A stretch of DNA of 64,000 bases, from positions 1-64,000 of the forward strand of contig CAJTEM010000022.1 in the NCBI GenBank assembly GCA_910575255.1, given 5' to 3'. Shown one piece after another: positions 8,180 through 18,501 of this stretch; position 1 is the first letter of the stretch, and each line of letters begins with the position of its first letter. This DNA is from Lachnospiraceae bacterium (GTDB lineage Bacteria; Bacillota; Clostridia; Lachnospirales; Lachnospiraceae). Below the pieces are notes generated by a model, which ran no database searches, was not told the DNA's origin, and saw nothing but the letters and a program-made list of their open reading frames with translations. Position numbers and translations under genes: made by a program.

Positions 8180-9013
8180 TCAGATCGTCGGATTCAGCTT
8201 CCGGCTGACCTTGTTAATCACTGTAGAAACAGCAATCGTCACCACAATCATAATCACTGCCACCACTGACGCCTGTGTCCAGTCTCCCAAAGACATTGCC
8301 TGCTGATAGATCATGGTCGCCAGTACACGGGTATCGGTTCCTCCCAATAGCTGCGGTGTCGTATATGCCGTCAGACATCCGGTAAACACCAGCACACTGC
8401 CTGTCACCAGACCGGGAATGCTTAAAGGCAGAACCACATGACGGAAGGTTCCCATCCGCGATGCTCCCAGACTTCCTGCTGCCAGATTCAGATCCTCAGA
8501 TATGTTGTCCATCACTCCGATCAGAGACAAAATCATCAGCGGCAGAAAAAGCTGAATAAATCCCACCACCATCGAAAACTCATTATACAAAAGACTGATC
8601 GGCTTTGCCGCAATCCCAAGACTCACCAGAAGCTCATTGACAATTCCCTTCTTCCCCAGAAGAACCATCCAACTGAAGGAACGGATCACCGGACTGGTGA
8701 ACATGGGAAATACCGCCAGCGCCATCAGCACTCCCTTATTTTTCGAGTATTTGGAAATATAATAGGCGGTAGGAAATCCGAGCAATGCACAGACCGCCGT
8801 GCTGATCAGGCTGAGACGGATGCTTCGCCAGAACACCTGCTTAAAATAGGTGCTCTCCATGAGGGCAAAATAATTCGACAGAGAAAAAGCGCCGCCCTCG
8901 TCCACAAAGGATTTAAACAGCAGGGAAAACAGCGGAATCAGCATAAAGAATGTCAGAAACAGACAGCCTGGCAGGATAAACAGCCAGTAAATGTTGGTTT
9001 TTTTCTCCAGCAA
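8180..9013 (-). CDS. ABC transporter permease, PotB-like
   Basis: First permease of the importer, about 277 residues, with six predicted membrane helices; the first reads YWLFILPGCLFLTFFML. The EAA loop is LNLAAGSLGASRMGTFRHVV. I prefer a TTG start at 9013, seven bases after AAGGTGGG, because this gives the usual short N terminus. The upstream ATG at 9073 lacks a ribosome site at proper distance and sits on the wrong side of the likely transcription start, since a TTGACA-N17-TATCTT promoter overlaps it. The longer 297-residue form remains an alternative. It is the first gene of the importer operon. Confidence 0.8.
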   Translation of the reverse strand: MLEKKTNIYWLFILPGCLFLTFFMLIPLFSLLFKSFVDEGGAFSLSNYFALMESTYFKQVFWRSIRLSLISTAVCALLGFPTAYYISKYSKNKGVLMALAVFPMFTSPVIRSFSWMVLLGKKGIVNELLVSLGIAAKPISLLYNEFSMVVGFIQLFLPLMILSLIGVMDNISEDLNLAAGSLGASRMGTFRHVVLPLSIPGLVTGSVLVFTGCLTAYTTPQLLGGTDTRVLATMIYQQAMSLGDWTQASVVAVIMIVVTIAVSTVINKVSRKLNPTI

Positions 9014-9063
9014 GGGGATTCCCACCTTTCTTTTGATACATTTTAATAAACTTTTATAGAAAT

Positions 9064-9092
9064 AAGATATCATTCCTGTCAGAAAATGTCAA
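9064..9092 (-). promoter_or_regulatory. SigA-type promoter of the ABC importer operon
   Basis: On the minus strand TTGACA (9092-9087) and TATCTT (9069-9064) are 17 bases apart. The predicted transcription start is near 9057, after the ATG at 9073, which argues for the downstream TTG start of the PotB-like gene. It lies just after the amidohydrolase stop, so the importer can be expressed apart from the upstream genes. Confidence 0.6.
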
Positions 9093-9117
9093 CGGTGTTT
9101 TCTGAATCAGAGGTACT

Positions 9118-10434
9118 TCAGATCACATCCTGATACTTTCCGGCAAGGCTTTTAAACTCTGACATTTCCGACCACAGACGCTCACGTTCCTCCTGCAGAT
9201 CCATCTCTGTCAGACGATGCCCCTGCACCAGCAGACGCCCCTGTACCCATACGCTATCCACATTCGACGCATTCGCAGAGTAGACAACGGCAGAATACGG
9301 ATTGAAAAGCGGAAACATGTTGACCGATTCTGTCTCCAGCAGCACCAAATCCGCCCTCTTTCCGGCCTCGATCGAGCCGATCTCCTTTTCTGCTCCCAGA
9401 ACCTGCGCCCCGCCGGTGGTTCCCAGCGCCACAATCTCCCTGGCTGGAAATGCACTGCGGTCATGATACCTGGTTTTCTGAAAGGATGCAATCATCTTAA
9501 ACTGGGTAAACAGATCCAAGGTGTTCCCGGAGGACGGGCCGTCCGTGCCAACTCCCACACACACTCCCGCCCTTTTCATATCCAGTGCCGGACAGATCCC
9601 TTTCCCTGCCTTAGTGTTGGAACCCGCACAATGCGCCACCTTCGTGCCCGTCTCTGCCAGCAGACGGATATCCTCCTCTGTGGCATGAATGCAGTGAACC
9701 GCGACCGTTCTTTCTCCCAGCACCCCCAGACCTTTAAGAAACGCGATCGGAGTCTTGCCATACTTCTCTTTAAAATAACTCATTTCATAGTCCATTTCAC
9801 TGACATGCAGCGTGTAGGGAACCTGATATTTCTCAGCCAGGTCATATGCTGCCTTTAGCATCTCGGGCGAACTGGTATTCGTCGCATGGGGAGCTACCAG
9901 GGGATGGATTCTCTCATGTCCGCGCCATCTGCAGATCAAATCCTCACACAGCTCAAGACCGCCGTATGCCTCTTTACTGTCACAGGTCTCCTGGCCGATC
10001 ACCGTCTCGCCTGCCCAGGCACGGATCCCGGTTTCCTCGCAGGCACGCGCCACCTGATCCTCAAAATAATACATATCCAGCACAGAGGTTACCCCGGACA
10101 GCAAAAGCTCACAGACCGCATAACGGGCCGCCGCATAGACGAGCTTTGGCGTCATCGCCTCCAGCTCGAGCGGAAACAAAAAACGCCTCAGGCGATCCGG
10201 ACAATCGTCCCCCATCGAACGAAACGGAATCATGGGAATGTGGCTGTGGACATTCACCATCCCTGGCATTAAAATTCCCTGTCTTCCGTCAATCCGGATG
10301 TCACAAGCTTTGCCGCAGCTTCCCTCCCCCGCCTCCAGAATCTTCTCCTCATCAAACAGAACATAGCCATCCTGCCATACATGTCCTTTGTCATCCATAG
10401 TCAGAACGATTGCGTTTTCAATCAATGTCCTCAT
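9118..10434 (-). CDS. Amidohydrolase of the MTA/SAH and guanine deaminase (SsnA/TrzN) group
   Basis: Metal-dependent hydrolase of 438 residues that removes an amino group from a ring substrate such as a purine derivative. Metal ligands are placed as expected: HSH at 63-65, HVSE with His 210, VHC with His 247 and GTDGPSS with Asp 298. Small flanking beta-sandwich parts are seen at both ends (LIENAIVLTMDD and RADLVLLETES). The length fits the family. It lies between the ClC gene (58-base gap) and the importer promoter, so it may be the tail of the upstream operon or share a pathway with the importer. Exact substrate cannot be decided from sequence. Confidence 0.82.
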   Translation of the reverse strand: MRTLIENAIVLTMDDKGHVWQDGYVLFDEEKILEAGEGSCGKACDIRIDGRQGILMPGMVNVHSHIPMIPFRSMGDDCPDRLRRFLFPLELEAMTPKLVYAAARYAVCELLLSGVTSVLDMYYFEDQVARACEETGIRAWAGETVIGQETCDSKEAYGGLELCEDLICRWRGHERIHPLVAPHATNTSSPEMLKAAYDLAEKYQVPYTLHVSEMDYEMSYFKEKYGKTPIAFLKGLGVLGERTVAVHCIHATEEDIRLLAETGTKVAHCAGSNTKAGKGICPALDMKRAGVCVGVGTDGPSSGNTLDLFTQFKMIASFQKTRYHDRSAFPAREIVALGTTGGAQVLGAEKEIGSIEAGKRADLVLLETESVNMFPLFNPYSAVVYSANASNVDSVWVQGRLLVQGHRLTEMDLQEERERLWSEMSEFKSLAGKYQDVI

Positions 10435-10492
10435 AAAACTTCCCCCTGATCCTGTATGTTATCTCTGTCCCTTTGCCCTCTTATAGCGCTTC

Positions 10493-11833
10493 CTACTCAT
10501 TGGATTTTCGGTCAATATATTCCGTCCGGATCTTGGAATAGACAAACTTCTGGCTGTGGTACAATCCATAATACCCGGACAAGGTAAAGCTGATGGCAAC
10601 TCCCAGGGAAAAATAGGGCATTGCCTCAAAACCGAACAGTTCAAAGGCCATGAACATCGTGGATACCGGACAGTTCGTCACACTGACAAACAGACAGACC
10701 ATCCCCACCGCCGCGCACAGCCCGGACGGCATCCCTAAAAGCGCCGCCATCGTGTATCCGAAGGTTGCCCCTACACAGAGCGCCGGTACAATCTCCCCTC
10801 CCTTAAAGCCGGCTCCCAGCGCCACCGCTGTAAACAGGATCTTGAGCAAAAAGGCATAATAAGGCACCGACTCGCCCTCAAAACACCGCTCAATCAGATG
10901 CAGGCCGCCGCCGTTGTAAAGACGGCTCGAAAAGATCAGAGTCAGCACGATATAGATCGCGCTTCCTGCCAGAATCCGCAGATAAGGATTGGGGAAATAT
11001 CTCTGATACAGGGTTCCTCCCTTATGCATGCTCTGACACAGCAGAATTCCCACCACTGCACACAAAATTCCTAAAAGGATCGTCAGGGCCGCCCCCTGGA
11101 AATGAAACGAGGGCACCAGGCCGATGTCATAATGCTCGGCTGAGAGTCCCATCCTTCCGGCTATGGATGCCCCGATAAAGGAAGAGAACAGGCACGGTAC
11201 CAAAGCCGCATAATACATAATCCCGATGCTGACTACCTCCATGGAAAATACTCCGGCCGCCAGCGGTGTCCCGAACAATGCAGAAAAGCAGGCACTCATG
11301 CCGCACATAATGGCAATTTTCCGATCCCGTTCATCCAGTTTCATCACCTTTCCTGTCAGATTGCCCAGAGCACCGCCCAGCTGCAGGGCTGCTCCCTCCC
11401 GTCCGGCAGAGGCACTGACCACATGGCTTAAAATGGAACACACAAAAATCAAGGGAGCCGTAATCACGGGAATCTCCTGATGGGCTGATACTGATTCCAG
11501 CACCAGATCCGTCCCCCGGTTCTTCTCCTCATGTCCCACCTGATACAGCCACACAATCAGCAGTCCCGCTACCGGCATAAAAAATACGGTCCAGTGGAAT
11601 TGCTGCCACAGCTTTGTAGCCAATATCACCCCATGTCCAAACACGGCGCCAATCATGCCCACTGCTGCACCAATGATCACAGATATGAGAGTCCACTTCA
11701 TAAAATAATGAATATTCTCTGCCAATGGCGCCTTTGCCCAGCCGGTATTCTTCGGTTCCTCCGGTTTGAGTTCTTTCTTTTCCTGTCCTTCTTCTCTGTA
11801 TTCTTTCATATACTCCTCCCGGAAATCTTTCAT
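10493..11833 (-). CDS. ClC family anion transporter, CLC-F-like features
   Basis: Integral membrane protein of 446 residues with a polar N-terminal tail of 40 residues and then ten or more hydrophobic segments. The gating Glu is seen in GREG (144-147). The segment GAGFKGGEIVP (340-350) resembles the FKGGE stretch that I recall for fluoride/proton exchangers of the CLC-F branch rather than the GIFAP of chloride exchangers. The position usually Thr in that motif is Val here, and the usual GSGIP is replaced by SAHQEIP (116-122). It starts 11 bases after the ilvA stop, so it is co-transcribed and has no room for a fluoride riboswitch. Transported ion is inferred only. Confidence 0.8.
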   Translation of the reverse strand: MKDFREEYMKEYREEGQEKKELKPEEPKNTGWAKAPLAENIHYFMKWTLISVIIGAAVGMIGAVFGHGVILATKLWQQFHWTVFFMPVAGLLIVWLYQVGHEEKNRGTDLVLESVSAHQEIPVITAPLIFVCSILSHVVSASAGREGAALQLGGALGNLTGKVMKLDERDRKIAIMCGMSACFSALFGTPLAAGVFSMEVVSIGIMYYAALVPCLFSSFIGASIAGRMGLSAEHYDIGLVPSFHFQGAALTILLGILCAVVGILLCQSMHKGGTLYQRYFPNPYLRILAGSAIYIVLTLIFSSRLYNGGGLHLIERCFEGESVPYYAFLLKILFTAVALGAGFKGGEIVPALCVGATFGYTMAALLGMPSGLCAAVGMVCLFVSVTNCPVSTMFMAFELFGFEAMPYFSLGVAISFTLSGYYGLYHSQKFVYSKIRTEYIDRKSNE

Positions 11834-11844
11834 ATTCCCTGTTT

Positions 11845-13065
11845 TTACATTCCTTTTGATTTTACCAGCTTCGGCCGATATCCTTCATCGTTCAGTCTCT
11901 GTACAATCTGATTCTTATGAACCGTTCCCTCTGCCTCCAGCGTGATCCTCAGCTCTACTGCCGCATTTCGATTAATGCTGATAAACTGATTATGCTCCAG
12001 CTTGATTACATTACCCTTTTCTTCTGCCAGCAACGCTGAAACCTTGGCCAGTTCACCTGGCTTATCCGGCAGCAGCACGGATACGGTAAAGATACGGTCT
12101 CTCTGAATCAGCCCATGCTGAACCACGGAGGACATGGTGATCACGTCCATATTCCCGCCGCTTAAGATCGATACAATCTTCTTTTTCTTCACATCCATGT
12201 GTTTGAGGGCAGCTACTGTCAAAAGCCCCGAATTTTCCACGATCATCTTATGGTTCTCTACCATATCCAGAAAAGCCACGATCAGCTCCGAATCTTCAAT
12301 CGTAATCACATCATCCACATTCTCCTGCAGATAGGCAAACAGCTTCTCTCCCGGACGATGCACCGCCGTACCGTCAGCAATCGTATTCACCACCGGCAGG
12401 GTCATCACCTTTCCGGCTTTTAAGGAAGCCTGCAGACAGTTGGCTCCGGACGGTTCTACGGCAATCACCTTAATCTTCGGATTCAGCAGCTTGGCCAGGG
12501 TCGAGACGCCGGTGCATAACCCGCCGCCGCCTACCGGCACCAGAATATAGTCCACAGTCGGAAGCTCTTTGATAATCTCCATGGCGATACTGCCCTGCCC
12601 GGCAGCCACATCCAGATCGTCGAACGGGTGCACGAAGGTGTAGCCATGTTCGTCCGCCAGCTGATAAGCGTGTTCACATGCCTCATCAAAATCATCCCCA
12701 TACAAAACCACTTCAGCTCCGTAGTTCCTGGTGCGGTTCACTTTAATCAGCGGTGTGGTCGTCGGCATCACGATCACTGCCCGGATCCCCGCCAGCTTGG
12801 CCGCATAAGCCACTCCCTGGGCATGATTCCCTGCAGATGCCGTGATCAGCCCTTTTTCCCTTTCCTCTGCTGTCAGCGTATGGATCTTGTAAAAGGCTCC
12901 CCGGACCTTATAGGCTCCGGTATACTGCATATTTTCCGGCTTGAAATAGATCCGATTTCCCGTCTGTGCCGAAAAGTATTCACTGTATACCAGCTTCGTC
13001 TCCTGGGTAACCTTTTGCACCTCCTCCGATGCTTCTTCAAATTTCTCCAATGTCAGTTCTTCCAT
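11845..13065 (-). CDS. ilvA: Threonine ammonia-lyase (threonine dehydratase), PLP-dependent
   Basis: Converts L-threonine to 2-oxobutyrate and ammonia in the cytoplasm. PLP-binding Lys 53 is in TGAYKVRGA; SAGNHAQG (near 80) binds the substrate carboxylate and VGGGGLCTG (near 180) holds the PLP phosphate. A single C-terminal ACT-like domain from about residue 325 (FTVSVLLPDKPGELAKVSAL) suggests allosteric control. The length of 406 fits the short IlvA/TdcB type with one ACT. The ATG at 13065 has GAGGAG six bases upstream; the ATG at 13089 is possible but weaker. It follows ftsY closely and precedes the ClC gene. No T-box or leader is present, so it depends on upstream transcription. Confidence 0.9.
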   Translation of the reverse strand: MEELTLEKFEEASEEVQKVTQETKLVYSEYFSAQTGNRIYFKPENMQYTGAYKVRGAFYKIHTLTAEEREKGLITASAGNHAQGVAYAAKLAGIRAVIVMPTTTPLIKVNRTRNYGAEVVLYGDDFDEACEHAYQLADEHGYTFVHPFDDLDVAAGQGSIAMEIIKELPTVDYILVPVGGGGLCTGVSTLAKLLNPKIKVIAVEPSGANCLQASLKAGKVMTLPVVNTIADGTAVHRPGEKLFAYLQENVDDVITIEDSELIVAFLDMVENHKMIVENSGLLTVAALKHMDVKKKKIVSILSGGNMDVITMSSVVQHGLIQRDRIFTVSVLLPDKPGELAKVSALLAEEKGNVIKLEHNQFISINRNAAVELRITLEAEGTVHKNQIVQRLNDEGYRPKLVKSKGM

Positions 13066-13094
13066 CTTGGTCTCCTCTTTTCTATTCATCTGGC

Positions 13095-14030
13095 CTATCC
13101 CTCACGCACCTGGAACAGCGCATTCACAAAATCTCCGGAATCAAATTTCTGCAAATCATCAATTTTCTCCCCGACCCCCACATACTTGACCGGAATTCCC
13201 AGTTCAGACTGGATCGCCACCGCAATCCCGCCCTTCGCCGTCCCATCCAGCTTGGTCAGGATAATTCCGGTAATATCCGCCACCTCCATGAACTGCCTGG
13301 CCTGGGAAAGAGCATTCTGTCCGGTCGTTCCGTCAAGCACCACCAGCGTCTCCCGGTAAACCCCAGGATATTCCTTGTCAATGATCCGGTTGATCTTCTT
13401 CAGCTCTTCCATCAGGTTCTTTTTATTGTGCAGCCGCCCTGCCGTATCACAGATCAGAACATCCGCCTTGCGGGACTTGGCAGCTGCCACTGCATCGTAG
13501 ATCACTGCCGCCGGGTCGGAACCCTCCTGCTGGGCAATGATCTCCACGCCGGCCCTGTTGGCCCATTCCGTCAGCTGCTCGATCGCCGCCGCCCGGAAGG
13601 TATCCGCCGCCGCCAGTATCACCCGCTTCTTGCTGTCTTTCAGCTGTCCGGCCAGCTTCCCCACAGAGGTGGTCTTCCCCACTCCGTTGACTCCGATGAC
13701 CAGAACCACTGAGGTGCGGTTCTCAAACTCATAGGCGTTTTCCCCCAGATTCATCTGCTCCTTAATGGAATCAATAAGCAACTGACGGCACTGGGCCGGT
13801 TCCTTGATATGCTGCTCCTTAACGCGCTGGCGCAGATCCTCCATGATCGACATGGTGGTCTTCATTCCCAGATCCCCCATGATCAGCGTTTCCTCCAGCT
13901 CCTCATAAAAATCCTCATCAATGGCGGAAAAGCCGCTGAAAATCGAGTCCATCCCGGACACGATATTATCCCTGGTCTTTGCAAGGCCGTCCACCAGACG
14001 GCTGAAAAAACCCTTTTTCTTTTCTTCCAT
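13095..14030 (-). CDS. ftsY: Signal recognition particle receptor FtsY
   Basis: SRP receptor GTPase that brings ribosome-nascent chain complexes to the membrane translocon; 311 residues with only a short acidic N terminus, as usual in Firmicutes. The N domain helices cover about 30-95. GTPase motifs: G1 GVNGVGKTT (113-121), DTFRAAA, G3 CDTAGR and G4 TKLDGTAKGG. A TTG six bases upstream of the ATG also could start it, but the ATG is ten bases from AAGGAG. It lies downstream of smc with an 85-base gap and just upstream of ilvA, the standard smc-ftsY arrangement. Confidence 0.95.
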   Translation of the reverse strand: MEEKKKGFFSRLVDGLAKTRDNIVSGMDSIFSGFSAIDEDFYEELEETLIMGDLGMKTTMSIMEDLRQRVKEQHIKEPAQCRQLLIDSIKEQMNLGENAYEFENRTSVVLVIGVNGVGKTTSVGKLAGQLKDSKKRVILAAADTFRAAAIEQLTEWANRAGVEIIAQQEGSDPAAVIYDAVAAAKSRKADVLICDTAGRLHNKKNLMEELKKINRIIDKEYPGVYRETLVVLDGTTGQNALSQARQFMEVADITGIILTKLDGTAKGGIAVAIQSELGIPVKYVGVGEKIDDLQKFDSGDFVNALFQVREG

Positions 14031-14121
14031 ATCCAATATTCTCCTTCCCTCAAGTACAGCGTTTTACAAATAACTGCACCAATCCCTTGCCTGTTTTCCC
14101 GATTGCACAGGTCAAAAAACC

Positions 14122-17100
14122 TCAGGCATCCAGCTGATCCTCTATCAGATTCACGGATACCAGGGTAGAGACCCCCTTCTCCTGCATCGTAATTCCATAC
14201 AGACGGTCCGAGGCCACCATGGTTCCCCGCCGGTGTGTAATCACGATAAACTGAGTGTTTTTTATCAGCTTATGCAGATACCCGGCAAATCGGTCCACAT
14301 TGGAATCATCCAGCGCTGCCTCAATCTCATCGAGGAGACAGAACGGCGACGGCTTGAGATTCTGAATCGCAAACAGCAAAGAAATGGCAGTCAGCGCCTT
14401 TTCTCCTCCGGAAAGCTGCATCATATTTTGCAGCTTTTTCCCTGGCGGCTGAGCTATGATCTGGATTCCTGCCTCCAGGATATCCTCCCCCTCCATCAGT
14501 TCCAGAGTGCCGTGTCCCCCGCCGAACAGTTCCTTAAATACCCGGTCAAACTCACCGCGGATCTCCTTGAATTTTTCCTCAAACTGCCGACGCATTCCCG
14601 TATCAAGTTCTTCAATGATCTGCAAAAGCGTATGCTCCGCCTCTACCAGATCATCGTGCTGTGTTTTCATAAACTCATACCTTTGTGAAAGCTCCCTGTA
14701 ATCCTCTATGGCATTGACATTGACATTTCCCAATGCCCGGATGCTGCTTTTGAGTTCGTCAATCCGGGAGCGCACCTCGGAAATCACGGTCAACTCCGGA
14801 TCCTTTAATGGCTCTGCAGTGGTAAAGGTCAGCTCATATTCGCTCCACATATAGTTTACATGGCTCTCCAGCCTCTCTTCCAGCTTCTCCTTCTGGCTCT
14901 GCAGACGGAACAGATCCTTATCCAGGCGGCTGATACGTTCCGTCAGTTCTTCCCGCCTCTGGAAAATGTCCTTTTGCTGTCTGACCTTCGTCTCTTTCTG
15001 TTCTCCCAGAGCCTCCAGCTCCCCGGCCAGCTCCTCCCTGTGGTTCATGGCCGTCTCAATCGCCTTTTCCATCTCGCTGATCTGCCTGCGCTTGTCCGCA
15101 ATCGCCCGCTCGGAATCCCCGGTCCCTGTTCCCAGACTCTCAAGCTCTTCTTCCTGGCGCTGCATCTCTGCCTTTACCCGGTGGATATTCTCTGTCGCAA
15201 AATCCACCTGCTGCTTGAGTCCTGCTGCCCGCAGACGAATCTCCTCCAGATCATGAGCCAGCTTCTCACGTCTCTGTCTGGCCTCCTCCATCTGCGCGGA
15301 GAGCTGTTCCACATCCTGGTTTGCCTGCTCATTCTGAAGCAACAGCTGACGGGAATCCCGGGCAATCCTCTGACGATTCTGTTCAATCTCCCGGATCTGC
15401 TCTTCCAGCTGCTGATTCTCCAACACAAGATCTCTCGCAGAATCCTGGATTTCCTCCCGTTTTTCTTCCATCTGACTCACATTGAGCTGAAGCGTATTCT
15501 GATTCAGAGATTCCTGATGGTGCTCCCCCCGAATCTGCTCCAGTTCCTCCCGTTTTTCGGCCAGCACACCTTCATTCATGGTCAGTTCATCCTGCATCCG
15601 CTCTGCCTGTGCCAGGGCCTTTTTACAGACCGCCTCCAGCTCCTCAATCTCCCGCTTCCGTCCCAGAAGATTACTGGAATTGCGAAAAGCGCCGCCGGTC
15701 ATGGAGCCGCCTGCGCTTAAAAGCTCCCCCTCCAAAGTCACAATCCGCAAAGAATACTTATATTTCCTGGCCACCGCAATCGCATGATCAATGGTATCGG
15801 CCACTACCACCCGGCCAAGCAGATAGATTGCCAACACCTGATATTCTGGCTGTACATGAACCAGATCACTGGCCAGACCAATCACCCCCGGCTCCTTAAG
15901 CGCCTCCGGCTGTGAGAATCCGCTGCGCTGGCCGATACTGGTCAGGGGCAGGAAGGTTACGCGGCCATATTTATTCTTCTTGAGATATTCAATCAGCTGC
16001 TTGGCTGTCTGTTCGGAATCTGTCACCACATTCTGAATGCTTCCGCCCAGCGCTGTCTCGATCGCGGTCTCATATTGTCGGTCTGTGGTAATCAGATCCG
16101 CCACCACTCCGCGAATCCCGTGAACCCGATCCCGGACTTCCATCACACGACGGATGCTGTTTCCATAGCCCTCATAGCGTTCCGCCAGATTCCGCAGAGA
16201 CTCCAGGCGGGTAGTTGCTGTCTGATACTCCTGCTGCCGTTCATTCAAGCCCCGCGTCAGCCGCCGGACCTCCTGCTCACAGCGTTCCATCTCCGCCTCG
16301 CATTCCGTCTGCCTGGCCAACAGATCCTCCATCCGCTCTCCGGACAGCAAAAGTTTCTGTCTCTCTGCCTGCAGCAGCTCATCCTGCACAGATTCGTCAC
16401 TCTTATGGCGCAGCAGCCTCTGACACACCTCGGAATGTCTCACCTGCACCTGCTCGAGCATCGCCTCATAGCGCTGCTCCCTGGCTGCCAGTGAAGCCTT
16501 TTCATTGAGCCCGTTGATAATATTGCCCTTCCCCGTCTCGATCCGCTGATCTAACAGCATGATTTGCTCATCGTCTCTTCGCAGCCGTTCCTCTGCAGCC
16601 TGCAGATCCTGACTACAGGTGAATGCCTGCTCGCGAATCCCCGCACTGTCATGCTCATAACCGGCCATCTGGTGTTGCTTCTCTTCCCGCTCTTTTTTAA
16701 TCGCCTCGATTCTGGCATGGATATGGTCGGCATTCATCCGCTCCGTATTAATCTGCTCATGAAGCACATTGATCTGTCCCTCCAGGCTCCCCTTTTCTCT
16801 CTCCGCCTGGCTCAGACCCTCTCTCTTTTCCTGGATCTCTGCCTCCAGCACACCCAGTTCCTGCTCCAGACGGTCATAGGATGCCTTTTGCTCCCCGGTC
16901 TCATGAGTTGCCTCCTGCATGTCCTGCGTCACGATCGTCTCACGCTTTTCCACCTCAGCAAGCTGTGTGCGGATTCCCTCGGATTCCATAAGAAAGAGAT
17001 TCACGTCATAAGTCTTCAGCTGCTCCTTCAGGCTCAAATATTTCCTGGCCGCCTCCGACTGCCTGGCAAGCGGCCCTACCTGCTTTTCCAGCTCCGCAAG

Positions 17101-17682
17101 GATGTCACTGACCCGAACAAGATTCTGTTTCTCGTCCTCCAGCTTCTTCTGAGCAATCATCTTGCGCCGCTTGAACTTAACAATACCGGCCGCCTCATCA
17201 AACAACTCCCGCCGCTCCTCCGGCTTTCCACTTAAAATCTTGTCAATCTGGCCCTGCCCGATAATCGAATAGCCTTCCTTTCCGATTCCGGTATCATAGA
17301 ACAGTTCATTAATGTCCTTCAGACGGCAGGCATTGCCATTAATCCGATATTCGCTTTCCCCGGAACGGTACAGCCGGCGGGACACTGTCACCTCGTCATA
17401 ATCAATCAGCAGTTGATGATCTGCATTGTCCAGGGTAATCGCCACATAAGCAAAGCCCTGAGGCTTGCGCAGCTCGGTACCGGCAAAAATCACATCCTGC
17501 ATGCTGGCACCGCGCAGCTGCTTAATCCGCTGTTCCCCCAGCACCCAGCGGACGGCATCCGCCACATTGCTTTTGCCGCTTCCGTTCGGACCGACGATCC
17601 CGGTGATGCCATTGTGAAACTCAAAAGTAATCTTATTGGCAAAGGACTTGAATCCCTGTATTTCTATGCTCTTTAAGTACAT
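14122..17682 (-). CDS. smc: Chromosome segregation ATPase SMC
   Basis: Core of bacterial condensin, 1186 residues. The N-terminal ATPase head has Walker [10 protein letters not shown] (31-39) and the VRWVLGEQ stretch; a long coiled coil runs to about 490, a hinge ([19 protein letters not shown] through SMTGGAF) spans roughly 500-660, a second coiled coil goes to about 1010 and the C-terminal head holds [10 protein letters not shown] and Walker [14 protein letters not shown]. The ATG at 17682 follows GAAGGAG by five bases and gives the standard [14 protein letters not shown] start; a more upstream start would overlap rnc. ScpA and ScpB genes are not nearby. Confidence 0.96.
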   Translation of the reverse strand: MYLKSIEIQGFKSFANKITFEFHNGITGIVGPNGSGKSNVADAVRWVLGEQRIKQLRGASMQDVIFAGTELRKPQGFAYVAITLDNADHQLLIDYDEVTVSRRLYRSGESEYRINGNACRLKDINELFYDTGIGKEGYSIIGQGQIDKILSGKPEERRELFDEAAGIVKFKRRKMIAQKKLEDEKQNLVRVSDILAELEKQVGPLARQSEAARKYLSLKEQLKTYDVNLFLMESEGIRTQLAEVEKRETIVTQDMQEATHETGEQKASYDRLEQELGVLEAEIQEKREGLSQAEREKGSLEGQINVLHEQINTERMNADHIHARIEAIKKEREEKQHQMAGYEHDSAGIREQAFTCSQDLQAAEERLRRDDEQIMLLDQRIETGKGNIINGLNEKASLAAREQRYEAMLEQVQVRHSEVCQRLLRHKSDESVQDELLQAERQKLLLSGERMEDLLARQTECEAEMERCEQEVRRLTRGLNERQQEYQTATTRLESLRNLAERYEGYGNSIRRVMEVRDRVHGIRGVVADLITTDRQYETAIETALGGSIQNVVTDSEQTAKQLIEYLKKNKYGRVTFLPLTSIGQRSGFSQPEALKEPGVIGLASDLVHVQPEYQVLAIYLLGRVVVADTIDHAIAVARKYKYSLRIVTLEGELLSAGGSMTGGAFRNSSNLLGRKREIEELEAVCKKALAQAERMQDELTMNEGVLAEKREELEQIRGEHHQESLNQNTLQLNVSQMEEKREEIQDSARDLVLENQQLEEQIREIEQNRQRIARDSRQLLLQNEQANQDVEQLSAQMEEARQRREKLAHDLEEIRLRAAGLKQQVDFATENIHRVKAEMQRQEEELESLGTGTGDSERAIADKRRQISEMEKAIETAMNHREELAGELEALGEQKETKVRQQKDIFQRREELTERISRLDKDLFRLQSQKEKLEERLESHVNYMWSEYELTFTTAEPLKDPELTVISEVRSRIDELKSSIRALGNVNVNAIEDYRELSQRYEFMKTQHDDLVEAEHTLLQIIEELDTGMRRQFEEKFKEIRGEFDRVFKELFGGGHGTLELMEGEDILEAGIQIIAQPPGKKLQNMMQLSGGEKALTAISLLFAIQNLKPSPFCLLDEIEAALDDSNVDRFAGYLHKLIKNTQFIVITHRRGTMVASDRLYGITMQEKGVSTLVSVNLIEDQLDA

Positions 17683-17705
17683 ATATGCTCCTTCAATGTA
17701 ACAGT

Positions 17706-18410
17706 TCAAGTGTTATCTGAACTGCCACCCTTCAGTTTCAGTATTCCCCGGTAAGCAGCCAGCTGTTCTGCCGCTTTCTTGGTTCGTCCGCTCCCCCTGC
17801 CAATCTCCTGTCCATTCAGAATCGCACTCACCTCAAATACCTTGCGATGGTCAGGCCCTTCCTCCTTCAAAAGCTCATACTCCAGAAGCTGTTCCCCCTC
17901 CCTGGCCTGCACGATCTCCTGCAGGATAGTCTTGCTATCATAAAAGAGCTGCTTGTGCTCCAAATCGTTCAACACATACCGGTGAACGAACTCTTTTGCA
18001 TTAGCAAAACCACCATCCAGATAAATTGCCCCGATCAAAGCCTCCATCGCATCAGAAACCACCGAATCCCGGTTCCGGCCTCCGGTAGCCTCTTCCCCTT
18101 TTCCCAGAAGAAGATACTTCCCAAGTCCAATCTCTGATGCACAGTAAGCCAGAGTCGGCTCACAGACCAGGCTGGCGCGAATCTTTGTCAGCTCGCCTTC
18201 CGGCTTTTCCGGATACTGCCGATACAGAAAATCACTGGACGTCACCTCCAGCACCGCATCCCCTAAAAACTCCAACCGTTCATTACAATCCAGCTTGTCA
18301 ATCTGATGTTCATTGGCAAATGAGCTATGGATCATAGCCTGGCGCAACAGCTTCTTCTTCTGAAAGCGATAACCAATCTTGTCTTCCAATTCCTTCCAAT
18401 CACGATTCAT
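17706..18410 (-). CDS. rnc: Ribonuclease III
   Basis: Double-strand-specific RNase that processes rRNA precursors and structured mRNAs; 234 residues. The signature NERLEFLGDAVLEV (43-56) supplies the first metal-binding acids and SDAMEALIGAIYLDGG (about 117-132) the second. A double-stranded RNA-binding domain occupies about 160-230 (REGEQLLEYELLKEEGPDHR, then GSGRTKKAAEQLAA). The ATG is seven bases after GGAAAGGG. It lies between acpP (about 90-base gap) and smc (about 23 bases). Confidence 0.96.
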   Translation of the reverse strand: MNRDWKELEDKIGYRFQKKKLLRQAMIHSSFANEHQIDKLDCNERLEFLGDAVLEVTSSDFLYRQYPEKPEGELTKIRASLVCEPTLAYCASEIGLGKYLLLGKGEEATGGRNRDSVVSDAMEALIGAIYLDGGFANAKEFVHRYVLNDLEHKQLFYDSKTILQEIVQAREGEQLLEYELLKEEGPDHRKVFEVSAILNGQEIGRGSGRTKKAAEQLAAYRGILKLKGGSSDNT

Positions 18411-18501
18411 ACACAGTCCCTTTCCGTCTTACAGGGAGAGGGCGCTTCCCAGTCCCTTCTGCGACGCACCCTCCCCCCTTTTCTATTTGTATGCACCCTT
18501 T

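Noticed and set aside
11834-11844. Fluoride riboswitch before the ClC gene
   Set aside because: Only 11 bases separate ilvA and the ClC gene, too little for a riboswitch.
13066-13094. T-box or attenuator before ilvA
   Set aside because: Fewer than 30 bases lie between ftsY and ilvA and no leader structure is possible.
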